DNA from: Thermoactinomyces sp. DSM 45892
GTDB taxonomy: Bacteria > Bacillota > Bacilli > Thermoactinomycetales > Thermoactinomycetaceae
Assembly (NCBI RefSeq): GCF_900107305.1
Contig: NZ_FNPL01000007.1
Location: forward strand, 1 to 64,000
Length of the DNA stretch: 64,000 nucleotides
Direction of reading: 5' to 3'
In this document: piece by piece, positions 49,017 to 57,750 of the stretch
Position numbering within the stretch: position 1 is the first letter of the stretch
Layout of the letters: each line of letters begins with the position of its first letter
Notes under the pieces: model-generated
The model's input: only the letters and a program-made list of their open reading frames with translations
Databases searched by the model: none
Told to the model about the DNA's origin: nothing
Made by a program: the position numbers and the translations under genes

Positions 49017-50117
49017 ATGACATCTAATGTACATAAAGACCATCTACCTATTATCGATGTTGATTATTTGGAGATTTACGCTGGAAACGCAAAGCAGACA
49101 GCCTACTTTTTTTGCCAGACTTTTGGTTTTCGCCTAGTGGCTTATAGAGGGCTTGAGACAGGAAGCCGTGATAAAGTATCGTATCTATTAGAGCAAGGAA
49201 ATATTCGATTATTGATAAGTGGAGCGTACCTTCCTGAGCATGAGATTACGAAGTTTGTAAATCTACATGGTGATGGAGTGAAAGATATCGCATTTTCTGT
49301 GGAGGATGCTGAGATTGCTTTTGAAGAAGCGATTAAACGTGGAGCGCTTGCGATTCAGTCGCCCACGATTGAGGAAGATGATTTCGGAGTCGTGAAGCGT
49401 GCCATCATTGGAACCTATGGTGATGCGGTTCATTCTTTAGTGGAACGGAAACAGTATAAGGGCGTGTTTGCTCCAGGTTTTGTCGAAGCGACGATGCAGA
49501 TTCCGAACAATCCGGCTGATTTAGTCGCTCTAGACCATGTAGTTGGAAATGTGGAAAGTATGGAAGAGTGGGTTTCTTACTATGAGCAGGTGCTTGGCTT
49601 TAAACAAATGATTCATTTTGATGATGATGATATCAGTACCGAGTACTCTGCACTGATGTCGAAAGTGATGACAAGTGGAACAGGTCGTATTAAGTTTCCA
49701 ATTAATGAGCCTGCTAACGGGAAACGTAAGTCCCAAATTCAGGAATATTTAGATTTCTACCGTGGGGCAGGGGTGCAACATATTGCGCTCATTACCAATG
49801 ATATCGTGCAAACGGTGGAAGCATTGCGCAAAAATGGCGTGGAGTTTCTCGATACACCGGGCTCCTATTATGATGAGTTAACGGAGCGAGTCGGGAAAAT
49901 TGATGAGCCACTAGATGAGCTACGTCGTCTTAGTATCTTAGTAGATCGAGATGACGAGGGCTATCTATTACAAATCTTCACGAAACCTCTAGTCGACCGT
50001 CCAACTCTATTTTTTGAGATTATTCAACGTAAAGGTGCTCGTGGTTTTGGGGAAGGGAACTTTAAAGCACTATTTGAAGCGATTGAACGTGAGCAGGAGC
50101 GTCGCGGAAATTTATAA
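49017..50117 (+). CDS. hpd: 4-hydroxyphenylpyruvate dioxygenase
   Basis: HPPD is a non-heme iron dioxygenase that turns 4-hydroxyphenylpyruvate into homogentisate in tyrosine breakdown. The 366-aa protein has two vicinal-oxygen-chelate halves. Iron ligands are His in ALDHVVGNV, His in GVQHIALIT and Glu in LFFEIIQRKG, and the C-terminal GFGEGNFKALFEAIE is typical. AAAGGAGAG precedes the ATG. It is a single gene; homogentisate dioxygenase is not next to it. Confidence 0.96.
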   Translation: MTSNVHKDHLPIIDVDYLEIYAGNAKQTAYFFCQTFGFRLVAYRGLETGSRDKVSYLLEQGNIRLLISGAYLPEHEITKFVNLHGDGVKDIAFSVEDAEIAFEEAIKRGALAIQSPTIEEDDFGVVKRAIIGTYGDAVHSLVERKQYKGVFAPGFVEATMQIPNNPADLVALDHVVGNVESMEEWVSYYEQVLGFKQMIHFDDDDISTEYSALMSKVMTSGTGRIKFPINEPANGKRKSQIQEYLDFYRGAGVQHIALITNDIVQTVEALRKNGVEFLDTPGSYYDELTERVGKIDEPLDELRRLSILVDRDDEGYLLQIFTKPLVDRPTLFFEIIQRKGARGFGEGNFKALFEAIEREQERRGNL

Positions 50118-50137
50118 AACAAACCCATACAGACATC

Positions 50138-50174
50138 ATAAAACAGACTCTGAGTGGTGGAGTCTGTTTTATTT
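50138..50174 (+). terminator. terminator after hpd
   Basis: ATAAAACAGACTC pairs with GAGTCTGTTTTAT, a 13-bp stem with a 9-base loop and T-rich end. Confidence 0.9.
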
Positions 50175-50244
50175 ATGTATAAAGTTGCCATGGATGGGTG
50201 ACTCTAAGCAGAAATATGCCAAAAGTTTGAGGTGACCCATCCTT

Positions 50245-51723
50245 ATGAAATTTACCAGTCAGAAGACCTTCTCTATTAGTATATCTGCGATTCTGGTTGT
50301 TTTTGCAATGAGTAATACTTTCCTAGAGTTTAGCTCTAGTAAAATGGAATCAAAAGAGAATGAATCCGTAGTTGATCGTCCTCATTACCAGATTGAGGCT
50401 ACTTACGATGACAAAAAACAAGTAGTAAAAGGGAAAATGAAGGTGGACCTACCTGAGTCACGAACGGAACCTCAAAAAGAAGTCTATTTTCATCTATATC
50501 CCAACGTCTTTCAGGATTGGAAGTACAATAAAGAATCGAAACCTCAAAAACCTGGCTTTATTAAGTTGCAAAATGTAAAGGTAGATGGAAAAGAGGCTAA
50601 GCAAGAGATAAAGAATGAGATTATGAAAATCTCTTTACCTCAGGCATTAGGGAAAGGGAAGTCTGCACGGATTGAGATGGACTATACCTTACAGCTTCCA
50701 AAAGGAGGAACAAGGCTTAACACCTTTAAGCACACCGCCTTCCTTGCACAATGGTACCCGATTCTTTCTGTGAAAGATAAAGAAGGATGGCATAATGAAC
50801 CTTATACCGCAATCGGTGATCCTTTTTATACGAACATGTCCGATTTTGACGTTACATTCCATGTCCCAGAGGGATATCAAGTAATCTCTACTGCCAAGGA
50901 CACGATTACCAAGAAGGGCGGAGAGATCAAACTGACGCAACATCAAGTCCGCGACTTTGCCGCTGTCATTACAAAGGATTATCAAGTGGTTCAAGGGAAA
51001 TCAGGAAATATTCAAGTGAATCTGTGGTATTTAACGGGTATGGATGATGTGAAAGATGAGTTACATAAAGCAGCAGTCGATGGAATGAAGTTTTTTGGAG
51101 AGAGATTTGGTTCGTATCCTTATGAGGAAATCGATGTGGTTCTAGGCGAAACGGGTTATGGGATTGCGGGGATGGAGTACCCGGGATTAGTTACTTCTGT
51201 GCCAAAAGCTCCGAGTCTAAAGGGAGAAGTTCCGGCTGTAAACGTAGTGGCACATGAGCTAGCGCATCAGTGGTGGTACGGCGTAGTGGGGAGTAATCAG
51301 GCAAAAGAGCCGTGGCTAGATGAGGGGTTAACTAGTTTCTCTGAATTTCTTTATATGAAAAAGAAAAAAGGGGAAAATGGGGAAGAGTGGTTGAAAAAAG
51401 TGGTGAGACGTACGAATCAGATCCACGACTCCCTGCACGTTCATAGTGCTCAGAAGCTCTATGATTATTCTGATGAAGTCTATGGATTAATGGTCTACCT
51501 TCGTCCAACGGCGATGATGTTTGATCTGATGGGGCAGATTGGCGAAGACAAAGTGATGAAAATCATGAGCACATATTATCAGAGGTTTCAATATCGGACC
51601 GCTACAACGAAAGATTTCATCCAGATTGCAAGTGAGGTATCAGGAAAGGATTTAACATCCTTCTTTGATCAGTGGTTGTACTTTAAGGGAAATGATTCAA
51701 AATCCAAAAAGTCTGCTTCGTGA
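50245..51723 (+). CDS. M1 family metallopeptidase, membrane-anchored or secreted
   Basis: This 492-aa zinc peptidase of the M1 (gluzincin) family has an N-terminal hydrophobic segment (about residues 7-24) that acts as signal or anchor. A beta-rich N-terminal domain is followed by the catalytic domain with HELAHQWWYG (about residue 336) and the third ligand in WLDEGLTSF, 18 residues on. The usual exopeptidase GAMEN is replaced by GIAGMEYPG. The ERAP1-like tail of long aminopeptidases is missing. GAGGTGA precedes the ATG. The last codons lie inside the terminator hairpin. Confidence 0.93.
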   Translation: MKFTSQKTFSISISAILVVFAMSNTFLEFSSSKMESKENESVVDRPHYQIEATYDDKKQVVKGKMKVDLPESRTEPQKEVYFHLYPNVFQDWKYNKESKPQKPGFIKLQNVKVDGKEAKQEIKNEIMKISLPQALGKGKSARIEMDYTLQLPKGGTRLNTFKHTAFLAQWYPILSVKDKEGWHNEPYTAIGDPFYTNMSDFDVTFHVPEGYQVISTAKDTITKKGGEIKLTQHQVRDFAAVITKDYQVVQGKSGNIQVNLWYLTGMDDVKDELHKAAVDGMKFFGERFGSYPYEEIDVVLGETGYGIAGMEYPGLVTSVPKAPSLKGEVPAVNVVAHELAHQWWYGVVGSNQAKEPWLDEGLTSFSEFLYMKKKKGENGEEWLKKVVRRTNQIHDSLHVHSAQKLYDYSDEVYGLMVYLRPTAMMFDLMGQIGEDKVMKIMSTYYQRFQYRTATTKDFIQIASEVSGKDLTSFFDQWLYFKGNDSKSKKSAS

Positions 51724-51740
51724 TGAAGCAGACTTTTTTC
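51706..51740. terminator. bidirectional terminator overlapping the end of the M1 gene
   Basis: AAAAAGTCTGCTTC (51706-51719) pairs with GAAGCAGACTTTTT (51725-51738). The peptidase stop codon sits in the loop, and the minus-strand gene at 51744 ends just to the right. Confidence 0.9.
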
Positions 51741-51743
51741 CGG

Positions 51744-51962
51744 CTAGAGAAATGTACGGCCTAGCTGACTAGCAAAGTCAGGATCGATATACATACTCCG
51801 TTCGTTATTTGCGTTTACAGAGAAATCGCCTACAGGATCTGCTCCCCCGAGGCTAACGGAGTTATTGCAAGGATTGACTTGAACCGAGTTACCCAGGTTT
51901 ACGGTGCCCGTACTACTGACGGCAACAATCCTGACATTAAACAGGTTATTACATGTTGGCAT
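51744..51962 (-). CDS. GerPA/GerPF-family spore germination protein
   Basis: A 72-aa protein resembling GerPA/GerPF, small proteins that help germinants pass the spore coat. Family features are NLFNVRIVAVSSTGTVNLGN, the VGDFSVNANN block and the IDPDF ending. AAAAGGAGA precedes the ATG. On the minus strand, AC, 17 bases, CATATGAAT lies upstream and loosely resembles a sigma-K promoter, consistent with late mother-cell expression. Here it is a lone gene and not part of a gerPABCDEF operon. Confidence 0.8.
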   Translation of the reverse strand: MPTCNNLFNVRIVAVSSTGTVNLGNSVQVNPCNNSVSLGGADPVGDFSVNANNERSMYIDPDFASQLGRTFL

Positions 51963-52102
51963 GGGAATGTCTCCTTTTTAGAAACCTTTTATGTATTCAT
52001 ATGAACATCGCCTAGAAAAGGTACATCGATCTGATTACTTGCGTTATAATAGACCCATTCATATCAGAAACCGACGAAGTGTAATAGGAGTGACTTGGTA
52101 AC

Positions 52103-52858
52103 GTGGAAGCGGGAAATTTACATACGAGTGAGCCAGTTCATTTATCCGAGCGACTGGCGAAAATCGCCTCATGGATCCTCCCTGATTGTAGAGTGGCGGA
52201 TATTGGAGGGGATCATGGTTGGTTGTTACTATCGGTTGCGCAGAAAGGGCTTCTCGGACAAGGAATTATAGGAGAAGTGAACAAGGGGCCTTTTGAAAAT
52301 GCAGCAGGGCGGATTCAAGCATACGGTTTGGGTCAACAAATCGATGTACGCTTAGGTGATGGCTTGTCTGTGTTGCGTGATGGAGAAGTGGATCAAATTG
52401 TGATTGCAGGGATGGGGGGAGCTTTGATCACCTCTATTTTAGATGCAGGGAAATCAAAGCTAGAATCTGTAAAGAGACTTGTTTTGCAACCTAATATTGG
52501 CGGACATCGGGTTAGGCAGTGGCTAGTGGCGAATCGATGGAAGCTCATTCATGAAGAGATCGTGTATGATGCGGAGATTTACTATGAGATGATAGTTGCA
52601 GAGCGGGGTGCCGAAGATGTATACGAGAATCAACCGATTCCGCGGCTTATCTTAGAACGAATTGGCCCGCTTCTATGGCGAAATCGAGATCCTCTATTGC
52701 GTGCGAAGATGCAGGAAGAGTTAGGGCAGATGCAAAAGGTTTATAAGCAATTGTCAAATGGACAATCTGGGCAAGCGATCCAGCGTCGTAGGGAATTAGA
52801 AAGAGAGATGGAAATGTGGGAGCAGGTGATGAATTGGCTATACGAGGAGCAGAATTAA
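52103..52858 (+). CDS. trmK: tRNA (adenine(22)-N(1))-methyltransferase TrmK
   Basis: TrmK methylates N1 of A22 in bacterial tRNA using S-adenosylmethionine. The Rossmann domain shows VADIGGDHGWLLLSVAQ (cofactor loop) and VIAGMGGALITSIL, followed by LVLQPNIGGHRVRQWL and a C-terminal coiled coil. The length of 251 aa is near that of YqfN (about 236). GTG start with AGGAG about 12 bases upstream. The end overlaps the next gene by 25 bases, matching the B. subtilis pair yqfN-yqfO. Confidence 0.93.
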   Translation: MEAGNLHTSEPVHLSERLAKIASWILPDCRVADIGGDHGWLLLSVAQKGLLGQGIIGEVNKGPFENAAGRIQAYGLGQQIDVRLGDGLSVLRDGEVDQIVIAGMGGALITSILDAGKSKLESVKRLVLQPNIGGHRVRQWLVANRWKLIHEEIVYDAEIYYEMIVAERGAEDVYENQPIPRLILERIGPLLWRNRDPLLRAKMQEELGQMQKVYKQLSNGQSGQAIQRRRELEREMEMWEQVMNWLYEEQN

Positions 52859-53940
52859 TCAGATGGATGGAGATGTTTGCAAATCCTAAGCTAGCTGTAG
52901 AAAATGATCGCATTGGTTTACAAGTGGGATCGATTCATGCGGAGGTGGAAGGAGTTTTAGTTACGCTCGATGTAACGGAAGAGGTGGTTGATGAGGCGAT
53001 CAAACAAGGTGCCAACTGGATCATGGGTCATCATGCCATTATCTATCAACCGATGAAACAAATTCGCACAGACTCTCCAGCAGGGCGCTTATTACAAAAA
53101 TGTCTAAAGCATGATATCCAAGTGTATATCGCTCATACGAATTTGGATGCAGCAGAAGAGGGAGTGAATACGGTTCTAGCAGAGAAGCTAGGATTGCAAG
53201 GATGTCGTACTTTTGTCCATCATAAACAAGATCGGCTCAAGAAATTAGTCGTATTTGTGCCGGAGTCTCATGTAGGCGAGGTGGAACATGCTTTAGGCGA
53301 AGCAGGAGCAGGCTGGATTGGGAACTATAGTCATTGTTCCTTTCAAACAACAGGAACGGGGACATTTCTTCCGCATAGTGATACGAATCCATATGTTGGG
53401 GAACAAGGTGTCTTGGAGCGAGTAGCTGAAGTTCGCTTAGAAACGATACTTCCAGAGAGTAAGCAGCAAATGATTCTGTCTGCTATGCGTAAGGCACATC
53501 CGTACGAAGAAATAGCTTACGATTTATACACTCTTGATTCGCCGGGAAACCCGATTGGCATGGGGAAGATCGGGACATTGTCTGAACGAATGACGTTACA
53601 AGCATTTATTGATTTGGTAAAAAGTGCATACCATGTCCCTCATTTGCGGTACGTAGGCGACTCTAATCGCATGATTGAAAAAGTAGCTCTGTTAGGAGGC
53701 GCAGGTTCTCGTTATATGAGAGAGGCTGTCTTGCAAGGAGCGGATGTATACCTAACCGGCGATATCGATTTTCATACTGCACAGGATGCGCTCGCAGAAG
53801 GGATTACATTGGTTGATCCAGGGCATCATATCGAATATGTTACGATGCAACGAGTAGTAGACCGATTGCAGGATGCATTTGGTAACCAAATTTCGATTCA
53901 ACTTTCACAAATCGATACAAACCCATTTTCCTTCCAGTAA
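52834..53940 (+). CDS. yqfO: Nif3-like dinuclear metal center protein (YqfO)
   Basis: This Nif3-family protein has a dinuclear metal site. Metal-binding motifs are GHHAIIYQP near residue 60, AHTNLDAAEEG near residue 100, and the C-terminal VDPGHHIEYV. The middle third (about 125-230) is the CutA/PII-like insert present in YqfO-type proteins, with AHPYEEIAYDLYTLDSP at its end. The biochemical role is not settled; some work links the family to GTP cyclohydrolase-like folds. TTG at 52834 is chosen inside the trmK end; it gives 368 aa. Confidence 0.88.
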   Translation: MAIRGAELIRWMEMFANPKLAVENDRIGLQVGSIHAEVEGVLVTLDVTEEVVDEAIKQGANWIMGHHAIIYQPMKQIRTDSPAGRLLQKCLKHDIQVYIAHTNLDAAEEGVNTVLAEKLGLQGCRTFVHHKQDRLKKLVVFVPESHVGEVEHALGEAGAGWIGNYSHCSFQTTGTGTFLPHSDTNPYVGEQGVLERVAEVRLETILPESKQQMILSAMRKAHPYEEIAYDLYTLDSPGNPIGMGKIGTLSERMTLQAFIDLVKSAYHVPHLRYVGDSNRMIEKVALLGGAGSRYMREAVLQGADVYLTGDIDFHTAQDALAEGITLVDPGHHIEYVTMQRVVDRLQDAFGNQISIQLSQIDTNPFSFQ

Positions 53941-53955
53941 AGGATCAGAAAGATC

Positions 53956-53985
53956 TTGCATAGTGGGAAGAAATGAATGTATAAT
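53956..53985 (+). promoter_or_regulatory. sigma-A promoter of rnpB
   Basis: TTGCAT (53956-53961), 18 bases, TATAAT (53980-53985), about 11 bases before the RNA 5' end. Confidence 0.75.
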
Positions 53986-53996
53986 TAATATTCTCT

Positions 53997-54410
53997 GGAA
54001 AGTAAACAGGACAATCGCTGGTGGAGTACCGCAAGGTCCCACGGGAGGAAAGTCCGAGCTCCGTAGGGCAAGATGCCAGTTAACGGCTGGTGGGGGCAAC
54101 CCTAAGGCTAGTGCCACAGAAATGTTGACCGCCGATGGAGGTGTATACCTCACAGGCAAGGATGCAACGGTGCGGTAAGAGCGCACCAGCAACATGGAGA
54201 CATGTTGGCTAGGTAAACCCCATCTGGAGCAAGACCTGATAGGAAATCGACACGTAAGTGTAGCTGTTGCCCGCAGTGATTTCGGGTAGGTCGCTTGAGC
54301 CTACTAGCGATGGTAGGCCTAGATAGATGATTGTCACTCCAACAGTGGGAGATGTAACAAGCCATCGATTACCACTAGGAGAACAGAACTCGGCTTATTG
54401 TTTGCTTTCC
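53997..54410 (+). ncRNA. rnpB: RNase P RNA, type B
   Basis: This is the catalytic RNA that trims the 5' ends of precursor tRNAs. Conserved blocks are GAGGAAAGTCCGAGCTC near the 5' end, AGAGCGCACCAGCA, GGTAAACCCC, GGAGCAAGACC, AGATAGATGATTG and ACAGAACTCGGCTTATTG near the 3' end. The terminal helix P1 pairs GGAAAGTAAAC with GTTTGCTTTCC. The length, about 414 bases, and the lack of some type-A elements fit the Bacillus type. B. subtilis has rnpB elsewhere, so its place after the Nif3 gene is lineage-specific or a rearrangement. Confidence 0.97.
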
Positions 54411-54462
54411 AATTTGAGCTTGTAACTTTATAATTGAACCCCATTAATAATGGACGATTACG

Positions 54463-54497
54463 AAAACGGCTTAGGGATTTCCCTTAGGCCGTTTTCT
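54463..54497 (+). terminator. terminator after rnpB
   Basis: AAAACGGC...TAGGG pairs with CCCTTAGGCCGTTTT, with a small bulge, followed by a T-rich end. It lies about 50 bases beyond the RNA 3' end. Confidence 0.75.
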
Positions 54498-54588
54498 CGT
54501 TATGCTTTTATCTTACTCATCTGTATATCTCACACCAGTTGAACACAATCTACTAATAGTGACTTTGGAACCAAAGGAGAATTTACAG

Positions 54589-55662
54589 ATGATGGATTTA
54601 TTAAAAGAATTGACTGAAGCACGAGGAGTTTCTGGTTACGAGCAAGAAGTTCGACACATTATGGAACGAGAGCTTCGCCAGATGAAATCGAAGGTTGAGA
54701 TAAAGACCGACAATACAGGAAGTATATTTGGTGAAAAACAAGGGATTTCTGGGGGTCCTCGGATATTATTGGCTGGTCACCTAGACGAAGTCGGGTTTAT
54801 GGTGTCTGAGTTCACTAGTAGTGGTTACTTGCGGTTTGCTCCGCTGGGAGGCTGGTGGAGTCAAGTTTTACTAGCACAACGCGTGCAGATTGTCACAGAA
54901 AAAAGGACTTTTACGGGTGTTATCGGATCGAAAGCGCCCCATGTATTAACACCAGAAGAGCGAAATAAAGTATATCCGATGCGTGAGATGTTTATTGATG
55001 TAGGAGCTCATAGTGACGAGCAGTTAAAAGAATGGGGGATTAAAGTGGGAGATCCCATCATTCCGATCTGTCCATTTGAGATCCTTCCTGATGACGATAC
55101 GATTTTGGCGAAAGCATTAGATAATCGAATGGGATGCTATGTTGCTCTGGAAGTATTACGGCAAATGGAGAAAGAGTCCCACCCTAATACAGTATTAGCA
55201 GGCGCTACTGTTCAAGAAGAAGTAGGACTACGAGGTGCGACCACAGCTCCTTTTGCTTTGGAGCCAGATGTGGCGTTCGCCGTTGATGTAGGGATTGCTC
55301 AAGATGGTCCTGGAATGGAGAGCTTGACCAAAGCGAAAATGGGCAAAGGTCCCGTTATTACCTTTTTAGATGCTACCATGATCCCAAACATACGGCTTCG
55401 TGACCTTGTGATCGAAACAGCTGAAAAAGAGGGGATCGCATACCAAGTAGATACGATGTTAGGTGGGGGAACCGATGCGGGAAGATTTCATCTCTATAAA
55501 CGTGGATTGCCCTCCTTATCCATCGGGGTCGCTTCTCGCTATATACATAGCCATGCTTCTATGGTGAGCAAGCAAGATGTACAAGATCTGATCCGTCTAT
55601 TGGTTGCAGTGACAAAGCGTTTAGACACGGAGCAAGTAAAAAACGTAACAGATTATCTTTAG
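54589..55662 (+). CDS. M42 family metallopeptidase (glutamyl aminopeptidase / PepA-like)
   Basis: This 357-aa enzyme belongs to the M42 tetrahedral aminopeptidases with two metal ions. Motifs are LAGHLDEVGFMV, KALDNRMGCYVALEVLR (Asp ligand), VQEEVGLRGA (catalytic Glu and ligand), FAVDVGIAQDGPG and HSHASMVSKQD at the end. ATG at 54589 follows AAAGGAG by nine bases; in-frame codons further upstream overlap the rnpB terminator. It trims cytoplasmic peptides. It stands as a single gene. Confidence 0.94.
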   Translation: MMDLLKELTEARGVSGYEQEVRHIMERELRQMKSKVEIKTDNTGSIFGEKQGISGGPRILLAGHLDEVGFMVSEFTSSGYLRFAPLGGWWSQVLLAQRVQIVTEKRTFTGVIGSKAPHVLTPEERNKVYPMREMFIDVGAHSDEQLKEWGIKVGDPIIPICPFEILPDDDTILAKALDNRMGCYVALEVLRQMEKESHPNTVLAGATVQEEVGLRGATTAPFALEPDVAFAVDVGIAQDGPGMESLTKAKMGKGPVITFLDATMIPNIRLRDLVIETAEKEGIAYQVDTMLGGGTDAGRFHLYKRGLPSLSIGVASRYIHSHASMVSKQDVQDLIRLLVAVTKRLDTEQVKNVTDYL

Positions 55663-55666
55663 AGAA

Positions 55667-55716
55667 TAAAAAGTGATTTGATCTACTAACGGGTAGTTTC
55701 AAGTCACTATTTTTCT
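55667..55716 (+). terminator. terminator after the M42 gene
   Basis: AAAAAGTGA...TCACTATTTTT forms a partial stem with an inner CTA/TAG pairing, followed by T. It is imperfect. Confidence 0.5.
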
Positions 55717-55913
55717 ATCGATGATTAGAAGCAGGAGTGAGGGAAATGGACTAGGTGCCATGTATCTCTCCTCCGCGATGTTAGTGAGCTCTATCTGGAT
55801 ATGTCTCGAGCCACTAGAAGCGATTTCATTGTTAGTGTTTACGTAGTCTCAGGAAGTGGTATCGTTATGATGAAGTGTGTACTTATAGGTAATCGAGAAA
55901 GGAGCCATTTTCT

Positions 55914-56669
55914 TTGACAAACACAAACAAGAATCACGAATTCCTAACTCATATCGAAAACAATGTAAAGAAATCCCCTGCTTGGACCATCGATGAACTT
56001 TTGGCAAAAGCAGGGGGAGTAGAAAATGTATATTTAGTTTATGTAGACATTATCAAAGGTTTTTGCGACATAGGTCCTCTATCAAGTGTGAGAGTTCGTG
56101 AAATGGTACAACCCGTCAAAGCACTAACGGATTCCTTATTAGAGAGAGGTCTTTTAGCATCTAATCTAATCTTTCTCCAAGATGCTCATCCGGAACAGGC
56201 AGTAGAATTTACTTCATTTGCCCCTCACTGTGTACAGGGTACCATAGAGGCGGAGATTGTAGATGAGCTTCGATCCTATCAAGATCTACCAGGTGTCCAA
56301 GTGTATTCTAAAAACGCAACAAATGGACTATTTGGAGTAAATCAGGAGGGGATCCCCTTCCATGAAGCCGTAACGAAGATCTTGGCTCGAAAGGCCAGAA
56401 GCACATTTGTGATGGTAGGAGATTGCACAGATCTTTGTATCTACCAAAATACGATGGGAATTCGACTACTTGCCAATGAGCAAAACGCTGATGTAGAAGT
56501 AATTGTACCTATATCCCACGTAAGAACGTATGATCTTCCAATTGATGTAGCCAATGAAATAGGTGCGTTTGCCCATAACGCTGACTTCTTCGACATCGTC
56601 TTCCTATACCATATGAAAGCAAATGGTATCACATTAGTCACAAATCTGTCGGAAAAGAAAGAGGAATAG
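55914..56669 (+). CDS. isochorismatase-family cysteine hydrolase (nicotinamidase-like)
   Basis: A 251-aa cysteine hydrolase. The catalytic triad is visible: Asp in VYVDIIKGF (about residue 44), Lys in VYSKNATNG and Cys in VGDCTDLCIYQ (about residue 173). The DAHPEQAVEFTSFAPHC segment resembles the zinc site of nicotinamidases (Asp, His, His), which convert nicotinamide to nicotinate in NAD salvage. That substrate is likely but not certain. TTG start with AAAGGAG nine bases upstream. Confidence 0.85.
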   Translation: MTNTNKNHEFLTHIENNVKKSPAWTIDELLAKAGGVENVYLVYVDIIKGFCDIGPLSSVRVREMVQPVKALTDSLLERGLLASNLIFLQDAHPEQAVEFTSFAPHCVQGTIEAEIVDELRSYQDLPGVQVYSKNATNGLFGVNQEGIPFHEAVTKILARKARSTFVMVGDCTDLCIYQNTMGIRLLANEQNADVEVIVPISHVRTYDLPIDVANEIGAFAHNADFFDIVFLYHMKANGITLVTNLSEKKEE

Positions 56670-56764
56670 GGGGTTTCTTTCCTCTGCTTAGTGGAATGCG
56701 AAATGAGTTTGTGTTATGTTATCTTTAAGTTATCTTGTATGTTATAGGAAATTGGAGTGCTTTC

Positions 56765-57379
56765 ATGGAACAACAACTGGCTGACCTACTACAACACTAT
56801 GGATACATAGGTATTTTTTTGTTTTTAGTACTTGGAATCGTGGGGCTTCCGTTGCCTGACGAAATTATGATGACATTTCTGGGTTATCTCACCACGACTG
56901 GGAAGCTAAACCTATCCCTTACATTTCTTAGCGCTTTAGCGGGATCAGCTTCTGGGATAACTATTAGTTATATACTGGGTTCAAGGTTTGGGTATCCTTT
57001 TCTAAAAAAATATGGACCTCGTATTTTTATCACCAGAAGGCGATTAATTTTTGCTCAACTTATGTTTCGGAAATATGGAAATTGGTTACTATTCGTTGGA
57101 TATTTTATCCCAGGGGTCAGACATGTAACGGCATACCTCGCTGGGATTTCTGGAATGCGCTTTACTCGCTTTGCCTTATTTGCCTATACAGGTGCGATTG
57201 TCTGGTGTACTACGTTTATCGGCATGGGGCATATATTAGGGAAGAACTGGGAAGCAGCTTTTAACTATCTTCATAAATATAGTCAAGAGGCACTTTTCAT
57301 CGTCATTCCGATTGCTCTTATATGGCTGATTTGGTACTTGTACCGTGTAAATCAAAGAAAATCAATACATACAAAATAG
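56765..57379 (+). CDS. DedA family membrane protein
   Basis: A 204-aa integral-membrane protein of the DedA/SNARE-associated family, some of whose members flip undecaprenyl phosphate or phosphatidylethanolamine. Signatures are VGLPLPDEIMMTFLGYL with the conserved Glu, and FIPGVRHVTAYLAGISGMRF with the conserved Arg. About five to six hydrophobic segments. ATG at 56765 follows TTGGAG by eight bases; an in-frame ATG ten codons earlier lacks a site. It is followed by a terminator. Confidence 0.9.
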   Translation: MEQQLADLLQHYGYIGIFLFLVLGIVGLPLPDEIMMTFLGYLTTTGKLNLSLTFLSALAGSASGITISYILGSRFGYPFLKKYGPRIFITRRRLIFAQLMFRKYGNWLLFVGYFIPGVRHVTAYLAGISGMRFTRFALFAYTGAIVWCTTFIGMGHILGKNWEAAFNYLHKYSQEALFIVIPIALIWLIWYLYRVNQRKSIHTK

Positions 57380-57384
57380 CAGAT

Positions 57385-57416
57385 AAGCTCTGTCACAACA
57401 GGTGATGGGGCTTTTC
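57385..57416 (+). terminator. terminator after dedA
   Basis: AAGCTC-TG-TCAC pairs with GTGA-TG-GGGCTT (one G-U pair) and is followed by TTTT. Confidence 0.65.
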
Positions 57417-57430
57417 ATTGGGGGGCCATC

Positions 57431-57721
57431 ATGTCAAAAGTACAGGTTATGTGCGATGGTACACTGTTTCAATATGAGGCGACAGAGGGGAGCAATTTCT
57501 TATTAGAAGCGATTTCGGAATCCATTCCGATCCCTTTCAAATGTACAAAAGGAAATTGTGCTAAATGTTACGTGAAAATTACCTCTGGAGGCGATCACCT
57601 GAGTGAACCGACCGAACGTGAATATCATCATATTGGTGAAGAGGGTCTGGCTGAGGGGAATCGCTTAGCGTGTCAGTGCTTTGTATATGGTGATGTAGAA
57701 GCAGTAATTGAACCACGATAA
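57431..57721 (+). CDS. 2Fe-2S ferredoxin-like protein
   Basis: A 96-aa plant-type 2Fe-2S ferredoxin. Cluster cysteines are in KCTKGNCAKCYV (Cys-x4-Cys-x2-Cys) and the fourth is in LACQCFV near residue 80. It is an electron carrier whose redox partner is not encoded nearby. GGGGGG precedes the ATG. A terminator overlaps its stop codon. Confidence 0.9.
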   Translation: MSKVQVMCDGTLFQYEATEGSNFLLEAISESIPIPFKCTKGNCAKCYVKITSGGDHLSEPTEREYHHIGEEGLAEGNRLACQCFVYGDVEAVIEPR

Positions 57722-57750
57722 AAAAGCTCTCCGAGACTGGAGAGCTTTTT
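57721..57750. terminator. bidirectional terminator between ferredoxin and FtsW-like genes
   Basis: AAAAAGCTCTCC pairs with GGAGAGCTTTTT around a six-base loop. It serves both convergent genes. Confidence 0.93.
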
